From positions 3,545,001-3,609,000 of the forward strand of contig NZ_CP102384.1 of the NCBI RefSeq assembly GCF_024628865.1: a stretch of 64,000 nucleotides of DNA, read 5' to 3'. Made by a program: the position numbers and the translations under genes. The notes under the pieces are model-generated. The model saw only the letters and a program-made list of their open reading frames with translations, made no database searches and was not told the origin of the DNA. Of this stretch, positions 17,905-27,281 are shown piece by piece (the stretch's first letter is position 1; every line of letters begins with the position of its first letter). This stretch comes from Sphingopyxis sp. DBS4. Lineage in GTDB: Bacteria > Pseudomonadota > Alphaproteobacteria > Sphingomonadales > Sphingomonadaceae.

Positions 17905-19833
17905 ATGACCGATCGTCCGCATACGCCGCTGCTCGACACGGTGGATGTCCCCGCCGACCTCCGCAAGCTGAAGCCCGAAGACCTCCGCCAGTTCGCCGAC
18001 GAACTGCGCGCAGAGATGATTTCGGCCGTCGGCACCACCGGCGGGCACCTGGGCTCGGGCCTCGGCGTCGTCGAGCTGACGGTCGCGCTCCACTATGTGT
18101 TCGACACGCCGCGCGACAAGATCGTCTGGGACGTCGGGCATCAATGCTATCCGCACAAGATCGTCACCGGCCGCCGCGACCGCATCCGGACGCTGCGGAC
18201 CGGCGGCGGGCTTTCGGGCTTCACCAAGCGCAGCGAGAGCGAATACGACCCGTTCGGGGCGGCGCATTCGTCGACCTCGATCAGCGCCGCGCTCGGCTTC
18301 GCGATCGCCAACAAGCTGAAGGACGAGCCCGGCCGGGCGATCGCGGTGATCGGCGACGGATCGATGTCGGCGGGCATGGCCTATGAGGCGATGAACAATG
18401 CCGCCGCCGCGGGCAATCGGCTGATCGTCATCCTCAACGACAATGACATGTCGATCGCGCCGCCGGTCGGCGGCCTTTCGGCCTATCTCGCCAAGCTCGT
18501 GTCGTCGCGGCCGTTCGTCGAGCTGCGCGAGATCGCGCGGCGCTTTGCGCGCAAGCTGCCGCAGCCGCTCCACAAGGCGGCGAAGAAGACCGACGAGTTC
18601 GCGCGCGGCATGGCGATGGGCGGCACCTTGTTCGAGGAGCTGGGCTTTTATTATGTCGGGCCGATCGACGGACATAATCTCGACCATCTGATCCCGGTGC
18701 TCGAAAATGTCCGCGACAGCGACCATGGCCCGGTGCTGATCCATGCGGTGACGCAGAAGGGCAAGGGCTATGCCCCCGCCGAAGCCGCGGCCGACAAATA
18801 TCACGGCGTACAGAAATTCGACGTCATCACCGGCGTGCAGGCGAAGGCACCGCCGGGGCCGCCCGCCTATCAGAACGTCTTTGGCGAGACGCTGGCGAGG
18901 CTTGCCGAGACCGACAAGCGGATCGTCGCGATCACCGCGGCGATGCCGTCGGGGACCGGGGTCGACAAATTCGCCAAGGCGCATCCCGATCGCAGCTTCG
19001 ACGTCGGCATCGCCGAGCAGCATGCGGTGACCTTCGCGGCGGGGCTCGCGGCGCAGGGAATGCGGCCGTTCGCGGCGATCTATTCGACCTTCCTCCAGCG
19101 CGCCTACGACCAGGTCGTCCACGACGTCGCGATCCAGAATCTGCCGGTGCGCTTCGCGATCGATCGCGCGGGGCTGGTCGGCGCCGACGGATCGACCCAC
19201 GCCGGCAGCTTCGACATCACCTATCTCGCGACCTTGCCCAATATGGTGGTGATGGCCGCGGCCGACGAGGCCGAGCTCGTCCACATGACCTATACTGCCG
19301 CCGAATATGACGCGGGCCCGATCGCTTTCCGCTATCCGCGCGGAAGCGGCACCGGCGTGGCGCTGCCCGAGGTTCCGCAAAAGCTCGCGATCGGCAAGGG
19401 CCGCGTCGTCCGCCAGGGCAAGACGGTCGCGATCCTGTCGCTCGGCACCCGGCTCGCCGAGGCGCTGAAAGCGGCCGACACGCTGGAAGCGCGCGGCCTG
19501 TCGACGAGCGTAATCGACCTGCGCTTCGCCAAGCCGCTCGACGAGGAACTGATCCGCAGGACGCTGGCCGCCCACGAGGTCTGCGTGACGATCGAGGAAG
19601 GCAGCATCGGCGGGCTCGGCGCGCATGTGCTGACGCTCGCGAGCGACGAGGGGCTGATCGACGCCGGGCTGAAACTGCGCACGATGCGGCTGCCCGACGT
19701 CTTTCAGGATCAGGACAAGCCCGAGGCGCAATATGACGAAGCGGGGCTCAACGCGCCGCAGATCGTCGACACGGTACTGAAGGCGCTCCGCCACAACAGC
19801 GCGGGCGTCGAGGAGGCGGGCGCGCGGGCGTGA
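17905..19833 (+). CDS. dxs: 1-deoxy-D-xylulose-5-phosphate synthase
   Basis: A 642-residue thiamine-diphosphate enzyme that joins pyruvate and glyceraldehyde 3-phosphate, the first step of the MEP isoprenoid pathway. The cofactor motif G150-D-G starts the ThDP-binding region and runs to NDNDMS; the catalytic glutamate is E371 in [14 protein letters not shown], matching E370 of E. coli. The histidine in [13 protein letters not shown] is also present. The ATG at 17905 gives the usual family N-terminus; the open frame upstream runs through a repeat. Its stop overlaps the GTG start of the next gene. Confidence 0.96.
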   Translation: MTDRPHTPLLDTVDVPADLRKLKPEDLRQFADELRAEMISAVGTTGGHLGSGLGVVELTVALHYVFDTPRDKIVWDVGHQCYPHKIVTGRRDRIRTLRTGGGLSGFTKRSESEYDPFGAAHSSTSISAALGFAIANKLKDEPGRAIAVIGDGSMSAGMAYEAMNNAAAAGNRLIVILNDNDMSIAPPVGGLSAYLAKLVSSRPFVELREIARRFARKLPQPLHKAAKKTDEFARGMAMGGTLFEELGFYYVGPIDGHNLDHLIPVLENVRDSDHGPVLIHAVTQKGKGYAPAEAAADKYHGVQKFDVITGVQAKAPPGPPAYQNVFGETLARLAETDKRIVAITAAMPSGTGVDKFAKAHPDRSFDVGIAEQHAVTFAAGLAAQGMRPFAAIYSTFLQRAYDQVVHDVAIQNLPVRFAIDRAGLVGADGSTHAGSFDITYLATLPNMVVMAAADEAELVHMTYTAAEYDAGPIAFRYPRGSGTGVALPEVPQKLAIGKGRVVRQGKTVAILSLGTRLAEALKAADTLEARGLSTSVIDLRFAKPLDEELIRRTLAAHEVCVTIEEGSIGGLGAHVLTLASDEGLIDAGLKLRTMRLPDVFQDQDKPEAQYDEAGLNAPQIVDTVLKALRHNSAGVEEAGARA

Positions 19834-20240
19834 ACGGCTGGTGGTTCGCCGCCGGCTGCGTCGGACTCTATCTGCTGTTCGCCATCTTCGCCGCTCGGGC
19901 GAACAAACGACAGGTTGCGGCCTTGGCGAAAAGCCGCGTGAATCCGGGACGTGAGGAATTCGTCGCGCTTCTGATGGACGATTGCGATCCTGACATCGCC
20001 GAGTTTCTCTGGACAATATTTACCGAAGAATATTCCCATTGGGGTGTCGAGTTGTCTCCCCATCCTGACGACAATTATCTGGAAGACATGCCCATCGACC
20101 CCGATAATCAGGGCGATTGGCTAAGCGACTTCTGTGCGGCGAATGACCTGTCCCCGAAGGACATGCCGCATTGGCCGGATGGCTGGGAGACGACGGTGCG
20201 GAATTTCGCCCGCTGGCTTCAGAGATGCGGCAGGCGATGA
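19830..20240 (+). CDS. Hypothetical membrane-anchored acidic protein
   Basis: A 136-residue protein I cannot assign. Residues about 3-23 form one membrane helix, followed by a basic stretch ([15 protein letters not shown]) and then an acidic soluble domain rich in D, P and W (for example PDNQGDW and [10 protein letters not shown]). The GTG start overlaps the dxs stop by four bases, so it is read with dxs. Base composition after about 19940 is visibly more AT-rich than in dxs or the efflux genes, which suggests a separate origin. No catalytic motif is evident. Confidence 0.72.
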   Translation: MNGWWFAAGCVGLYLLFAIFAARANKRQVAALAKSRVNPGREEFVALLMDDCDPDIAEFLWTIFTEEYSHWGVELSPHPDDNYLEDMPIDPDNQGDWLSDFCAANDLSPKDMPHWPDGWETTVRNFARWLQRCGRR

Positions 20241-20269
20241 AGCGGGCGATGGTATCGCGCGCAACCAAA

Positions 20270-20331
20270 TTGTCGCACTTTGTCGCAAAGCCCCGAAACC
20301 GCTTGCATGGCCCCTGCCATTCGGCTGAATA
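20270..20331 (+). promoter_or_regulatory. Candidate promoter and direct repeats of the efflux operon
   Basis: TTGCAT (20303-20308) and TGAATA (20326-20331) are spaced by 17 bases, a plausible sigma-70 promoter 47 bases before the adaptor start. Just upstream are two direct TTGTCGCA words (20270-20277 and 20280-20287), one helical turn apart, which could bind an activator or repressor. Confidence 0.4.
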
Positions 20332-20377
20332 GCGCCGACTCCCCAGCCGCCCGGCACAAATCAAGACCGGAATTCTG

Positions 20378-21556
20378 ATGACGAAGACAAGGCCGCTGCT
20401 CCTGATCGGAGCCCTGTGCATCGCGACGCTTTCGCTCGGCGCCTGTTCGGACAAGGATGCGAAGGGCGGCAATCGCACCGCCGAGGTCGGCTATGTCGTC
20501 GTCAAACAGGAGGCGGTGCCGGTGACCACCTCGCTCGGCGGGCGTACCGTCGCTTTCGAGACGAGCGAGGTACGGCCGCAGGTGAACGGCGTCATCCGCC
20601 GCCGCCTGTTCACCGAGGGCGGCTTCGTCCGCGCCGGTCAGCCGCTTTATCAGATCGATGCGAGCCTTTATCAGGCGGCGGTCGATCAGGCCGAAGCGAA
20701 TCTTGCGAGCGCCCGCGCCAGCGCGCAGGCGGCCGAGGAAAAAGCGAAGCGCTTTGCCCCGCTCGCGAAAATTCAGGCGGTCGCCGAGCAGGATTATACC
20801 GACGCGCTGGCGCAGGCCCGCAGCGCGCGCGCCGCGGTGGCGCAAAATGCCGCCGCGCTCGAAACCGCGCGGATCAACCTGCGCTACACCAGCCTGTCGG
20901 CGCCGATCAGCGGGCGCATCGGCCGCAGCCTGGTCACGCCGGGCGGATTGGTCAGCGCGAGCCAGGCGACCCCGCTCGCGGTGATCCAGCAGACCGACCC
21001 CATCTATGTCGACATGCAGCAGTCGAGCGCCGACCTCACCCGGCTGCGCCAGGCGCTCGCCAGCGGCGGGGTGACGCCGGGCGGCACCTCGGTGCGGCTG
21101 AAGCTGGAGGACGGCAGCGACTACCCTCTTCCCGGCACGGTGCAGTTTTCGGAAGTGACGGTCAGCGAGGAAACCGGCACGGTGACGCTGCGCGCGCGCT
21201 TTCCGAACCCTGGGGGGCTGCTGCTTCCCGGCATGTTCGTGACGGCGCTGTTCGATCAGGCGATCAATCCGGCCGCGATGCTCGTGCCGCAAACCGCGGT
21301 GCAGCGCGATTTCGACGGGTCGGCCTTCGTCTATCTGGTCGGCAAGGACAACAAGGCAGCGCGGCGCAAGATCGTCGCCGAGCGCACGGTGGGGACGAAC
21401 TGGGTCGTCACCGACGGGCTGAAGCCCGGCGACAAGGTCATCAGCCAGGGGGTCGGCAACCTGCGGCAGGGTGCGCCGATCAAGCCGGTTCCGGCCAGCA
21501 GTCCGCAGCGGATAGGGGCGCCCGCGGACAAGAGTGCGGCGACGAAAGGACAATAG
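20378..21556 (+). CDS. RND efflux adaptor (membrane fusion lipoprotein)
   Basis: A 392-residue periplasmic adaptor of the AcrA/MexA type. The lipobox is L20-G-A-C23, so the protein is anchored in the inner membrane. It has the usual order: lipoyl/barrel-sandwich half-motifs split by a helical hairpin rich in A, E and Q (residues about 95-160), then beta-barrel and membrane-proximal domains, ending in a proline- and alanine-rich tail. It links the pump encoded six bases downstream to the outer-membrane factor. Typical substrates are hydrophobic toxicants or antibiotics; the actual one is unknown. Confidence 0.93.
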   Translation: MTKTRPLLLIGALCIATLSLGACSDKDAKGGNRTAEVGYVVVKQEAVPVTTSLGGRTVAFETSEVRPQVNGVIRRRLFTEGGFVRAGQPLYQIDASLYQAAVDQAEANLASARASAQAAEEKAKRFAPLAKIQAVAEQDYTDALAQARSARAAVAQNAAALETARINLRYTSLSAPISGRIGRSLVTPGGLVSASQATPLAVIQQTDPIYVDMQQSSADLTRLRQALASGGVTPGGTSVRLKLEDGSDYPLPGTVQFSEVTVSEETGTVTLRARFPNPGGLLLPGMFVTALFDQAINPAAMLVPQTAVQRDFDGSAFVYLVGKDNKAARRKIVAERTVGTNWVVTDGLKPGDKVISQGVGNLRQGAPIKPVPASSPQRIGAPADKSAATKGQ

Positions 21557-21562
21557 CCCCCC

Positions 21563-24500
21563 ATGTCGCGCATCTTCATCAATCGGCCGATCTTCGCCTG
21601 GGTGCTGGCGATCGTCGTCATGCTCGGCGGGCTGGGCGCGCTCTTCTCGCTGCCGCTCGAACAATATCCCGATATCGCTCCCGCGCAGGTCAATATCCGC
21701 GCGAGCTATCCGGGCGCGTCGGCCGAGACGATCGAGAACAGCGTGACGCAGGTGCTCGAACAGCAGCTCACCGGAATCGATGGCCTCCTCTATTTCAGCT
21801 CGCAATCGAGTTCGCGCGGGCAGGCCAGCATCTCGGCGATCTTTGCCAAGGGCACCGATCCCGACATCGCGCAGGTGCAGGTGCAGAACAAGATCGCCTC
21901 GGCGATCTCGCGCCTGCCGCAGCAGGTGCAGCAGCAGGGGGTGCGCGTCACCAAATCGAACGCCGATTCGCTGTTGCTCGTCGGCGTCTATGATGAAACC
22001 GACACGCGGTCGAACCAGGACGTGTCCGACTATATGGCGTCGAACATCCAGGATCCGCTGTCGCGCGTCGAGGGGGTCGGCGACGTCAACGTCTATGGCG
22101 CGCCGCACGCGATGCGCATCTGGCTCAATCCGCAGCGGCTCGCCGCCGTCTCGCTGATGCCCGGCGACGTCGTTTCGGCGATCAGCGCGCAGAACAGCGA
22201 GGTCGCGGCGGGCGACGTCGGCGGCCTGCCCGCGCCGCAGGGTCAGATGCTCAACGCGACCGTCACCGCCCAGTCGCGCCTTCAGACCCCCGAACAGTTC
22301 GAGAATATCGTCCTCAAGACGCTTCCCGACGGGTCCGCGGTGCGGATCAAGGACGTCGCGCGGGTCGAAATCGGCGCCGAGAGCTATACGACCATCAGCC
22401 GCGTCAACGGCCATCCCGGCGCGGGCATGTCGATCTCGCTGTCGCCGGGGGCCGACGCGCTCGAAACCGCCGATCGCGTCAAGGCGCGGATGGAGGAGCT
22501 TTCCGCCGACTTCCCCGACGGGCTTGCCTACAGCTATGCCAACGACGCGACCGCTTTCATCAAGCTGTCGGTCAGCGAAGTGCGCAAATCGCTGCTCGAG
22601 GCGATCCTGCTCGTCGTCCTCGTGATGTTCGTCTTCCTGCAAAGCTGGCGCGCGGTGCTGGTCCCCGCGATCGCGGTGCCGGTCGTCCTGCTCGGAACCT
22701 TCGGCATCTTCTATATCGCGGGCTTCACGATCAACACGCTGACCCTGTTCGGGCTGACGCTCGCGATCGGCCTGCTCGTCGACGACGCGATCGTCGTCGT
22801 CGAGAATGTCGAGCGATTGATGGAAGAAAATCCGGGCATGTCGGCGCGCGAGGCGACGATCGAGTCGATGAAGGAATTGCAGGTCGCGCTGATCGCGATC
22901 GCGCTCGTGCTGTCGGCGGTATTCCTGCCGATGGCCTTTTTCGGCGGGTCGACCGGGGTCATCTATCGCCAATTCTCGGTCACCATCGTCTCGGCGATGG
23001 GGCTGTCGGTGCTCGTCGCGCTGATCCTCAGCCCTGCGCTGACCTCGACATTGCTGAAACCGCGCGCGATCCAGGACGCGGAAAGCGGTCGTCCGCATCG
23101 CTTCCCGCGCTTCCACGCCGCGCTGAAGCGCGCGCAGGACGGTTTCAACACCCGCTTCGACCGCTCGGTGAAACGCTATGTCGGCAGCGTGACCAAAGTC
23201 GTCGACCGCAAGTGGCGCTTTCTCGGCATCTACGTCCTCATCGTCGCGCTGCTCGCGGTGATGTTCGTGCGGCTCCCCAGCGGCTTCCTGCCGAACGAGG
23301 ACCAGGGCCGCGTCTCGGTCCAGTTCCGTCTGCCCGCAGGCGCGACGCAGGAACGCACGCTCGCGGTGCGCGACCAGATCGAGAAATATCTGCTGACCCA
23401 GGAAAAGGCCAATGTCGGCGCGATCTTCCTGATCGCCGGCGGCGGCGGCGGGGCGGCAGCGGGCCAGAACACCGGGCAGGGCTTCGTCAATCTCGTCGAC
23501 TGGGATTTGCGGCCGGGCAAGGAGAATACGGCCGATGCGATCGCCGACCGCACGCGCAAGGCCTTGTCGGGGCTTCGCGACGCGCAGGTCTTCGCGCTCG
23601 TCCCCGGCGCGGTGCGCGGGCTCGGCGACACCTCGGGCTTCACGATGGAGTTCCAGAATCGCAGCGGGATGAGCCGCGAGGAGTTTGCCGCGGCGCGCGA
23701 CCGGCTGCTCGACATGGCGAACGCCAATCCGAAACTGACCTCGGTCCGCCTGTCCGACCTTCCCGACGTCGCGACGCTGAAGATCGACATCGATACGCAG
23801 CGGCTCACCGCTTACGGCCTCGACAACAGCGACGTGAACAGCACCCTCGCGACCGCCTGGGGCGGGCGATACGTCAACGACTTCATCGACAAGGGTCGCG
23901 TCAAGCGCGTCTATGTCCAGGGCGATGCCCCCTATCGCGCCAAGCCGGAAGATCTCGGCCAATGGTATGTCCGTTCTTCGGACGGGCAGATGTCGCCTTT
24001 TTCGGCCTTTTCCAACATCGGCTGGTCGACGACGCCGTCCAGCACCTCGCGCTTTCAGGGCGTTCCTGCGTTCGAAATCTCGGGACAGCCTGCCGCGGGC
24101 ACCAGTTCGGGCGAAGCGATGGACGAGATGGAGCGAATGGCCGCGCAAATCCCGGGCACCAGCGTCGCCTGGGCGGGCGCCTCCTATCAGGAGCGGCAGG
24201 CGTCGGGGCAGGCGCCCTTGCTCTATGGCCTGTCGCTGCTCGTCGTCTTCCTCTGCCTCGCCGCGCTCTACGAAAGCTGGTCGATCCCGCTCGCGGTCAT
24301 CCTGATCATCCCGCTCGGCCTCGTCGGGTCGGTGTTCGCGGTGACGCTGCGCGGGCTCGAAAACGACGTCTACCTCCAGATCGGCCTGCTGACGACGATG
24401 GGGCTCGCGGCGAAGAATGCGATCCTGATGATCGAATTCGCCGAGCAGGAGGAACGCAAGGGCAAGCGCGTGATCGAGGCGGCGATCGAGGCGGCACGCA

Positions 24501-24760
24501 TCCGCTTGCGCCCGATCCTGATGACGAGTTTCGCGTTCATCTTCGGCGTGCTGCCGCTCGCGATCGCGACCGGCGCCGGCGCGAACAGCCGCGTCGCGAT
24601 CGGCACCGCGGTGATCGGCGGGATGCTGACCGCGGCGCTGCTCGCGATCTTCTTCATCCCGCTCTTCTTCGTGCTCGTCCGTCGCGGCGTGCGCGACGGG
24701 CTCGCGGCGGTGCGCCAGCGCTTCGCCAAGAAAGACGGCAGCGCGGAGGCGACGGCATGA
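21563..24760 (+). CDS. RND multidrug efflux pump, HAE-1 family
   Basis: A 1065-residue inner-membrane proton/drug antiporter of the AcrB/MexB family. The proton-relay aspartates are D407 and D408 in GLLVDDAIVVVEN, at exactly the AcrB positions. Two halves, each with a large periplasmic loop and a bundle of helices, are apparent, and the protein starts with the typical SRIFINRPIFAWVLAI. The C-terminal K/R-rich tail is short. Its stop overlaps the start of the outer-membrane factor gene by four bases, so all three parts of the tripartite pump are encoded in one operon. Confidence 0.96.
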   Translation: MSRIFINRPIFAWVLAIVVMLGGLGALFSLPLEQYPDIAPAQVNIRASYPGASAETIENSVTQVLEQQLTGIDGLLYFSSQSSSRGQASISAIFAKGTDPDIAQVQVQNKIASAISRLPQQVQQQGVRVTKSNADSLLLVGVYDETDTRSNQDVSDYMASNIQDPLSRVEGVGDVNVYGAPHAMRIWLNPQRLAAVSLMPGDVVSAISAQNSEVAAGDVGGLPAPQGQMLNATVTAQSRLQTPEQFENIVLKTLPDGSAVRIKDVARVEIGAESYTTISRVNGHPGAGMSISLSPGADALETADRVKARMEELSADFPDGLAYSYANDATAFIKLSVSEVRKSLLEAILLVVLVMFVFLQSWRAVLVPAIAVPVVLLGTFGIFYIAGFTINTLTLFGLTLAIGLLVDDAIVVVENVERLMEENPGMSAREATIESMKELQVALIAIALVLSAVFLPMAFFGGSTGVIYRQFSVTIVSAMGLSVLVALILSPALTSTLLKPRAIQDAESGRPHRFPRFHAALKRAQDGFNTRFDRSVKRYVGSVTKVVDRKWRFLGIYVLIVALLAVMFVRLPSGFLPNEDQGRVSVQFRLPAGATQERTLAVRDQIEKYLLTQEKANVGAIFLIAGGGGGAAAGQNTGQGFVNLVDWDLRPGKENTADAIADRTRKALSGLRDAQVFALVPGAVRGLGDTSGFTMEFQNRSGMSREEFAAARDRLLDMANANPKLTSVRLSDLPDVATLKIDIDTQRLTAYGLDNSDVNSTLATAWGGRYVNDFIDKGRVKRVYVQGDAPYRAKPEDLGQWYVRSSDGQMSPFSAFSNIGWSTTPSSTSRFQGVPAFEISGQPAAGTSSGEAMDEMERMAAQIPGTSVAWAGASYQERQASGQAPLLYGLSLLVVFLCLAALYESWSIPLAVILIIPLGLVGSVFAVTLRGLENDVYLQIGLLTTMGLAAKNAILMIEFAEQEERKGKRVIEAAIEAARIRLRPILMTSFAFIFGVLPLAIATGAGANSRVAIGTAVIGGMLTAALLAIFFIPLFFVLVRRGVRDGLAAVRQRFAKKDGSAEATA

Positions 24761-26157
24761 AACGCGGGCTCCTGATCGCGGTTCCGATCCTGCTGGCGGG
24801 CTGCTCGCTCGCGCCGAAGACGGTGCTTCCCCCGCCGCCGGTGCCGCAAAGCTGGCCGGTGGGTGACGCCTATCTTCTTCAGAGCGAAGAGATGCTGCCG
24901 ATCCTGTCGTACAAGACGATCTTCACCGATCCGCGCCTGCAAACTCTCGTCGATCAGGCCCTCACGAACAATCGCGATCTGCGCACCGCCTACGCCAATG
25001 TCGCCGCCGCCCGCGCGCAGGCGCGGGTCAGCCGGGCGGGGCAGTTCCCCGCGCTCGGCGTCAGCGCCGGCGCAGGCTATTCCGATTCGGGCGGCAGCGG
25101 AAACGGCAATGGCGACTTCTCGCTGCGCGGCGGCATTACCTCGTTCGAGCTCGATCTGTTCGGCCGCCTCGCCAATGCCGCCGAATCCGACCGCAACAGC
25201 GCGCTCGCAACCGAAGCCGCGTCGCGGACCGTCCGGCTCGGTCTGATCGCCGACCTTGCCGACATCTGGGCCACCTATGGCGCCGACCGCGACCTGCTCA
25301 AGATCGCCGGGGACACCGCCGCCAACGCGCGCGAAAGCGTACGGCTGACCAGGGCGCGGCTCGACGGCGGGGTCGCGCCGCGCACCGACCTGCGCCAGGC
25401 CGAACAGATTCTCGCGACCGCCGAGGATTCGATCGCGCAGCAGCAGACCGCGCTCGCGCAGGACGAAAATCTGATCCGGCTGCTCGTCGGTGCCGAGTTC
25501 GACTCCGCGCTGCTTCCCGCGGGGCTTGCCGACGTGACGCCGGGCGTCGTCCAGCTTCCCGCCGGGGTCAGTTCGCAGATATTGCTGCGCCGCCCCGACG
25601 TGATCGAGGCCGAATATCGCCTGCGCGCCGCCAACGCCGATATCGGCGTCGCGCGCGCGCGGCTGTTCCCGACCATCTCGCTGACCGGCCTGCTCGGCTT
25701 CGCGAGCGATGCGCTGTCGAGCCTGTTCGACAAGGGATCGTTCAATTGGTCGGCGGGGGGCGACGCGAGCGCGACGATCTTCGACTTCGGCGGCCGCCGC
25801 GCCGGGGTCGACGTCACCAAGGCGCAGCGCGACGCCGCGCTGTCGAGTTATGAGGGCGCGATCCAGACTGCCTTCCGCGACGTCGCCGACGCGCTCGCGG
25901 TGCAGGGCACGATTTCAGAACGCGTCCGCGCCGCCGCCGCGAATACGGAGGCGGCCGCCGACACCGCGATGCTCACCGACGCGCGCTACAAGGGCGGCGT
26001 CGACAGCTTCCTTTCCAGCCTCGACGCGCAGCGCAGCCTCTATGCGGCACGGCGCAGCGAGATCGGCACGGGCCTGCTGCTCGTGCAAACCCGAATCGCC
26101 CTGTTCCGCGCCCTGGGCGGGGACAGCGGCGCCGGGAGCGACGCGGCGGCGCGCTGA
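24757..26157 (+). CDS. Outer-membrane efflux lipoprotein, NodT/OprM family
   Basis: A 466-residue TolC-like outer-membrane factor. The signal peptide ends in lipobox L13-A-G-C16, so it is a lipoprotein as in OprM. Two similar halves of long amphipathic helices and beta hairpins are visible, with the conserved LLRRPDVIEAEYRLRAANADI segment (residues about 275-295). It completes the RND pump across the outer membrane. The stop codon lies at the very edge of a 270-base palindromic element, so the last residues may have been shaped by its insertion. Confidence 0.93.
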   Translation: MKRGLLIAVPILLAGCSLAPKTVLPPPPVPQSWPVGDAYLLQSEEMLPILSYKTIFTDPRLQTLVDQALTNNRDLRTAYANVAAARAQARVSRAGQFPALGVSAGAGYSDSGGSGNGNGDFSLRGGITSFELDLFGRLANAAESDRNSALATEAASRTVRLGLIADLADIWATYGADRDLLKIAGDTAANARESVRLTRARLDGGVAPRTDLRQAEQILATAEDSIAQQQTALAQDENLIRLLVGAEFDSALLPAGLADVTPGVVQLPAGVSSQILLRRPDVIEAEYRLRAANADIGVARARLFPTISLTGLLGFASDALSSLFDKGSFNWSAGGDASATIFDFGGRRAGVDVTKAQRDAALSSYEGAIQTAFRDVADALAVQGTISERVRAAAANTEAAADTAMLTDARYKGGVDSFLSSLDAQRSLYAARRSEIGTGLLLVQTRIALFRALGGDSGAGSDAAAR

Positions 26158-26425
26158 TTGATCTCGCGCAAAGGCGTGAAGGCGCGAAGAAGAAAATCTC
26201 ACACAAAGACACAAAGAGGGCAGTTGCACCCGCATAATTTGCATCCGGACGTACCGTGGTTAATTCGGGATTGGCCGGACGAAGTCCGGCCCATTTTCCT
26301 CAAATGACGATTAAAGCGACGCGGCGGCGGCAACTGCCCTCTTTGTGTCTTTGTGTGAGACTCTCTGAAAACCGCCCTCGCGGCCAAAAGTCTTCGCACC
26401 TTTGCGCCTTTGCGTGAGATCAATC
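26156..26425. repeat. 270-bp nested palindromic element
   Basis: Three nested inverted repeats share one centre. The outer arms 26156-26190 and 26391-26425 match at 31 of 35 positions and carry CGCAAAGGCG words. The middle arms 26197-26227 and 26330-26360 are a perfect 31-base match with ACAAAGACACAAAGAG. The inner hairpin 26273-26291 is GGCCGGAC-GAA-GTCCGGCC. There is no coding potential. It occupies nearly all of the gap between the efflux operon and imuA and looks like a MITE-type or REP-type insertion. Confidence 0.82.
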
Positions 26426-26443
26426 GACGCGGCACCCGCCGCC

Positions 26444-26473
26444 TTGACAAGCGCCAGCGACAAAGCGCTATAA
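26444..26473 (+). promoter_or_regulatory. Promoter of imuA-imuB-dnaE2
   Basis: TTGACA (26444-26449) and CTATAA (26468-26473) are separated by 18 bases, close to sigma-70 consensus. The LexA box begins one base downstream, so bound LexA would block the start of transcription. Confidence 0.7.
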
Positions 26474-26488
26474 GAACATATCAGGAAC
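26474..26488 (+). promoter_or_regulatory. LexA operator (SOS box) of imuA
   Basis: A perfect alphaproteobacterial SOS box, GAAC-ATATCAG-GAAC. The second half-site also forms the core of the ribosome-binding site (AGGAAC), five bases before the ATG. Confidence 0.88.
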
Positions 26489-26492
26489 AAAT

Positions 26493-27281
26493 ATGCGCGA
26501 GTCGTCTTCTCAACTCGCCGCGCTGCGCCGACGCGTCGCGCGGCTCGCCGCCGATGGCGGTGCGGCAAGCCGTCCGGCGGGCGGCGGACTCGCGAGCGGC
26601 TGCGCCGCGTTCGACGAAGCGCTCGGCGGCGGGTTCGCGGCGGGGCGCGTGCATGAATTTTTCGCCGCCGACGCACTCGACGCGACGAGCGCCGCCGCCT
26701 TCGCCGCGCTGCTCGCGCTCCGCACGCCGGGCATGGCGCCGCTGATCTGGCTGCGCACCACCGACGCCACGCGGCGCGCCGGTTCGATCTATGCCCCCGG
26801 CATCGCCGAACTCGGCGGCGACCCCGATCGCCTGCTGCTCATCGAGACCCCCGACCCCAGGCTGCTGCTCGCCTGCGCGAACGATGCGATCCGCTGCGCG
26901 GGGTCGGCGGCAGTGATCGTCGAAAGCTGGGGGAAATTCCCGCTTCTCGACCTCACCGCGGGCCGCCGCCTCGCCCTCGGCGCGCGCGATGCCGGAGCGA
27001 CGCTGCTGATGCTCCGCCTCAATGCCGCACCCGCGCCGAGCGTCGCCGAAACGCGCTGGAGCGTCGTCGCCGCCCCGTCGCAGGCGCTTGAAGCCGACGC
27101 TCCCGGCGCCCCCGCCTTCGACCTCGAACTGCTTCGCTGGCGCGCCGGTCCCGCGGGCGGGCGCTGGCGACTGGACTGGAACCATGACCAAAATCGCTTC
27201 GGGGAAGCGGCGCTATCTGGCGCTCTTCTTCCCGTGGCTGCCCGCCGAGCGGTTCTGCCGCACGGCGCCGCGGCCGCCTGA
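26493..27281 (+). CDS. imuA: ImuA, SOS mutagenesis accessory protein
   Basis: A 262-residue RecA-like accessory protein of translesion synthesis. The fold is recognisable from the GCAAFDEALGGGFAAGRVHEF segment (residues about 36-56), where RecA has its Walker A loop; here the lysine-containing P-loop is degenerate. ImuA works with ImuB and DnaE2 to copy past DNA damage during the SOS response. The start lies directly behind a perfect LexA box. The gene overlaps the start of imuB by about 98 bases in another frame, so the two are tightly coupled. Confidence 0.88.
   Translation: MRESSSQLAALRRRVARLAADGGAASRPAGGGLASGCAAFDEALGGGFAAGRVHEFFAADALDATSAAAFAALLALRTPGMAPLIWLRTTDATRRAGSIYAPGIAELGGDPDRLLLIETPDPRLLLACANDAIRCAGSAAVIVESWGKFPLLDLTAGRRLALGARDAGATLLMLRLNAAPAPSVAETRWSVVAAPSQALEADAPGAPAFDLELLRWRAGPAGGRWRLDWNHDQNRFGEAALSGALLPVAARRAVLPHGAAAA

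Noticed and set aside
20219..24148. Very long open frame (over 1300 codons) on the minus strand across the RND efflux genes
   Set aside because: It runs antisense to two clear genes, is full of D, R and H as expected for the complement of GC-rich codons, and shows no domain.
26156..26425. CRISPR array or tandem-repeat locus, because of the repeated CAAAG and CGCAAAGG words
   Set aside because: Repeats are inverted and nested, with no regular spacers and no cas genes; it is a palindromic element.
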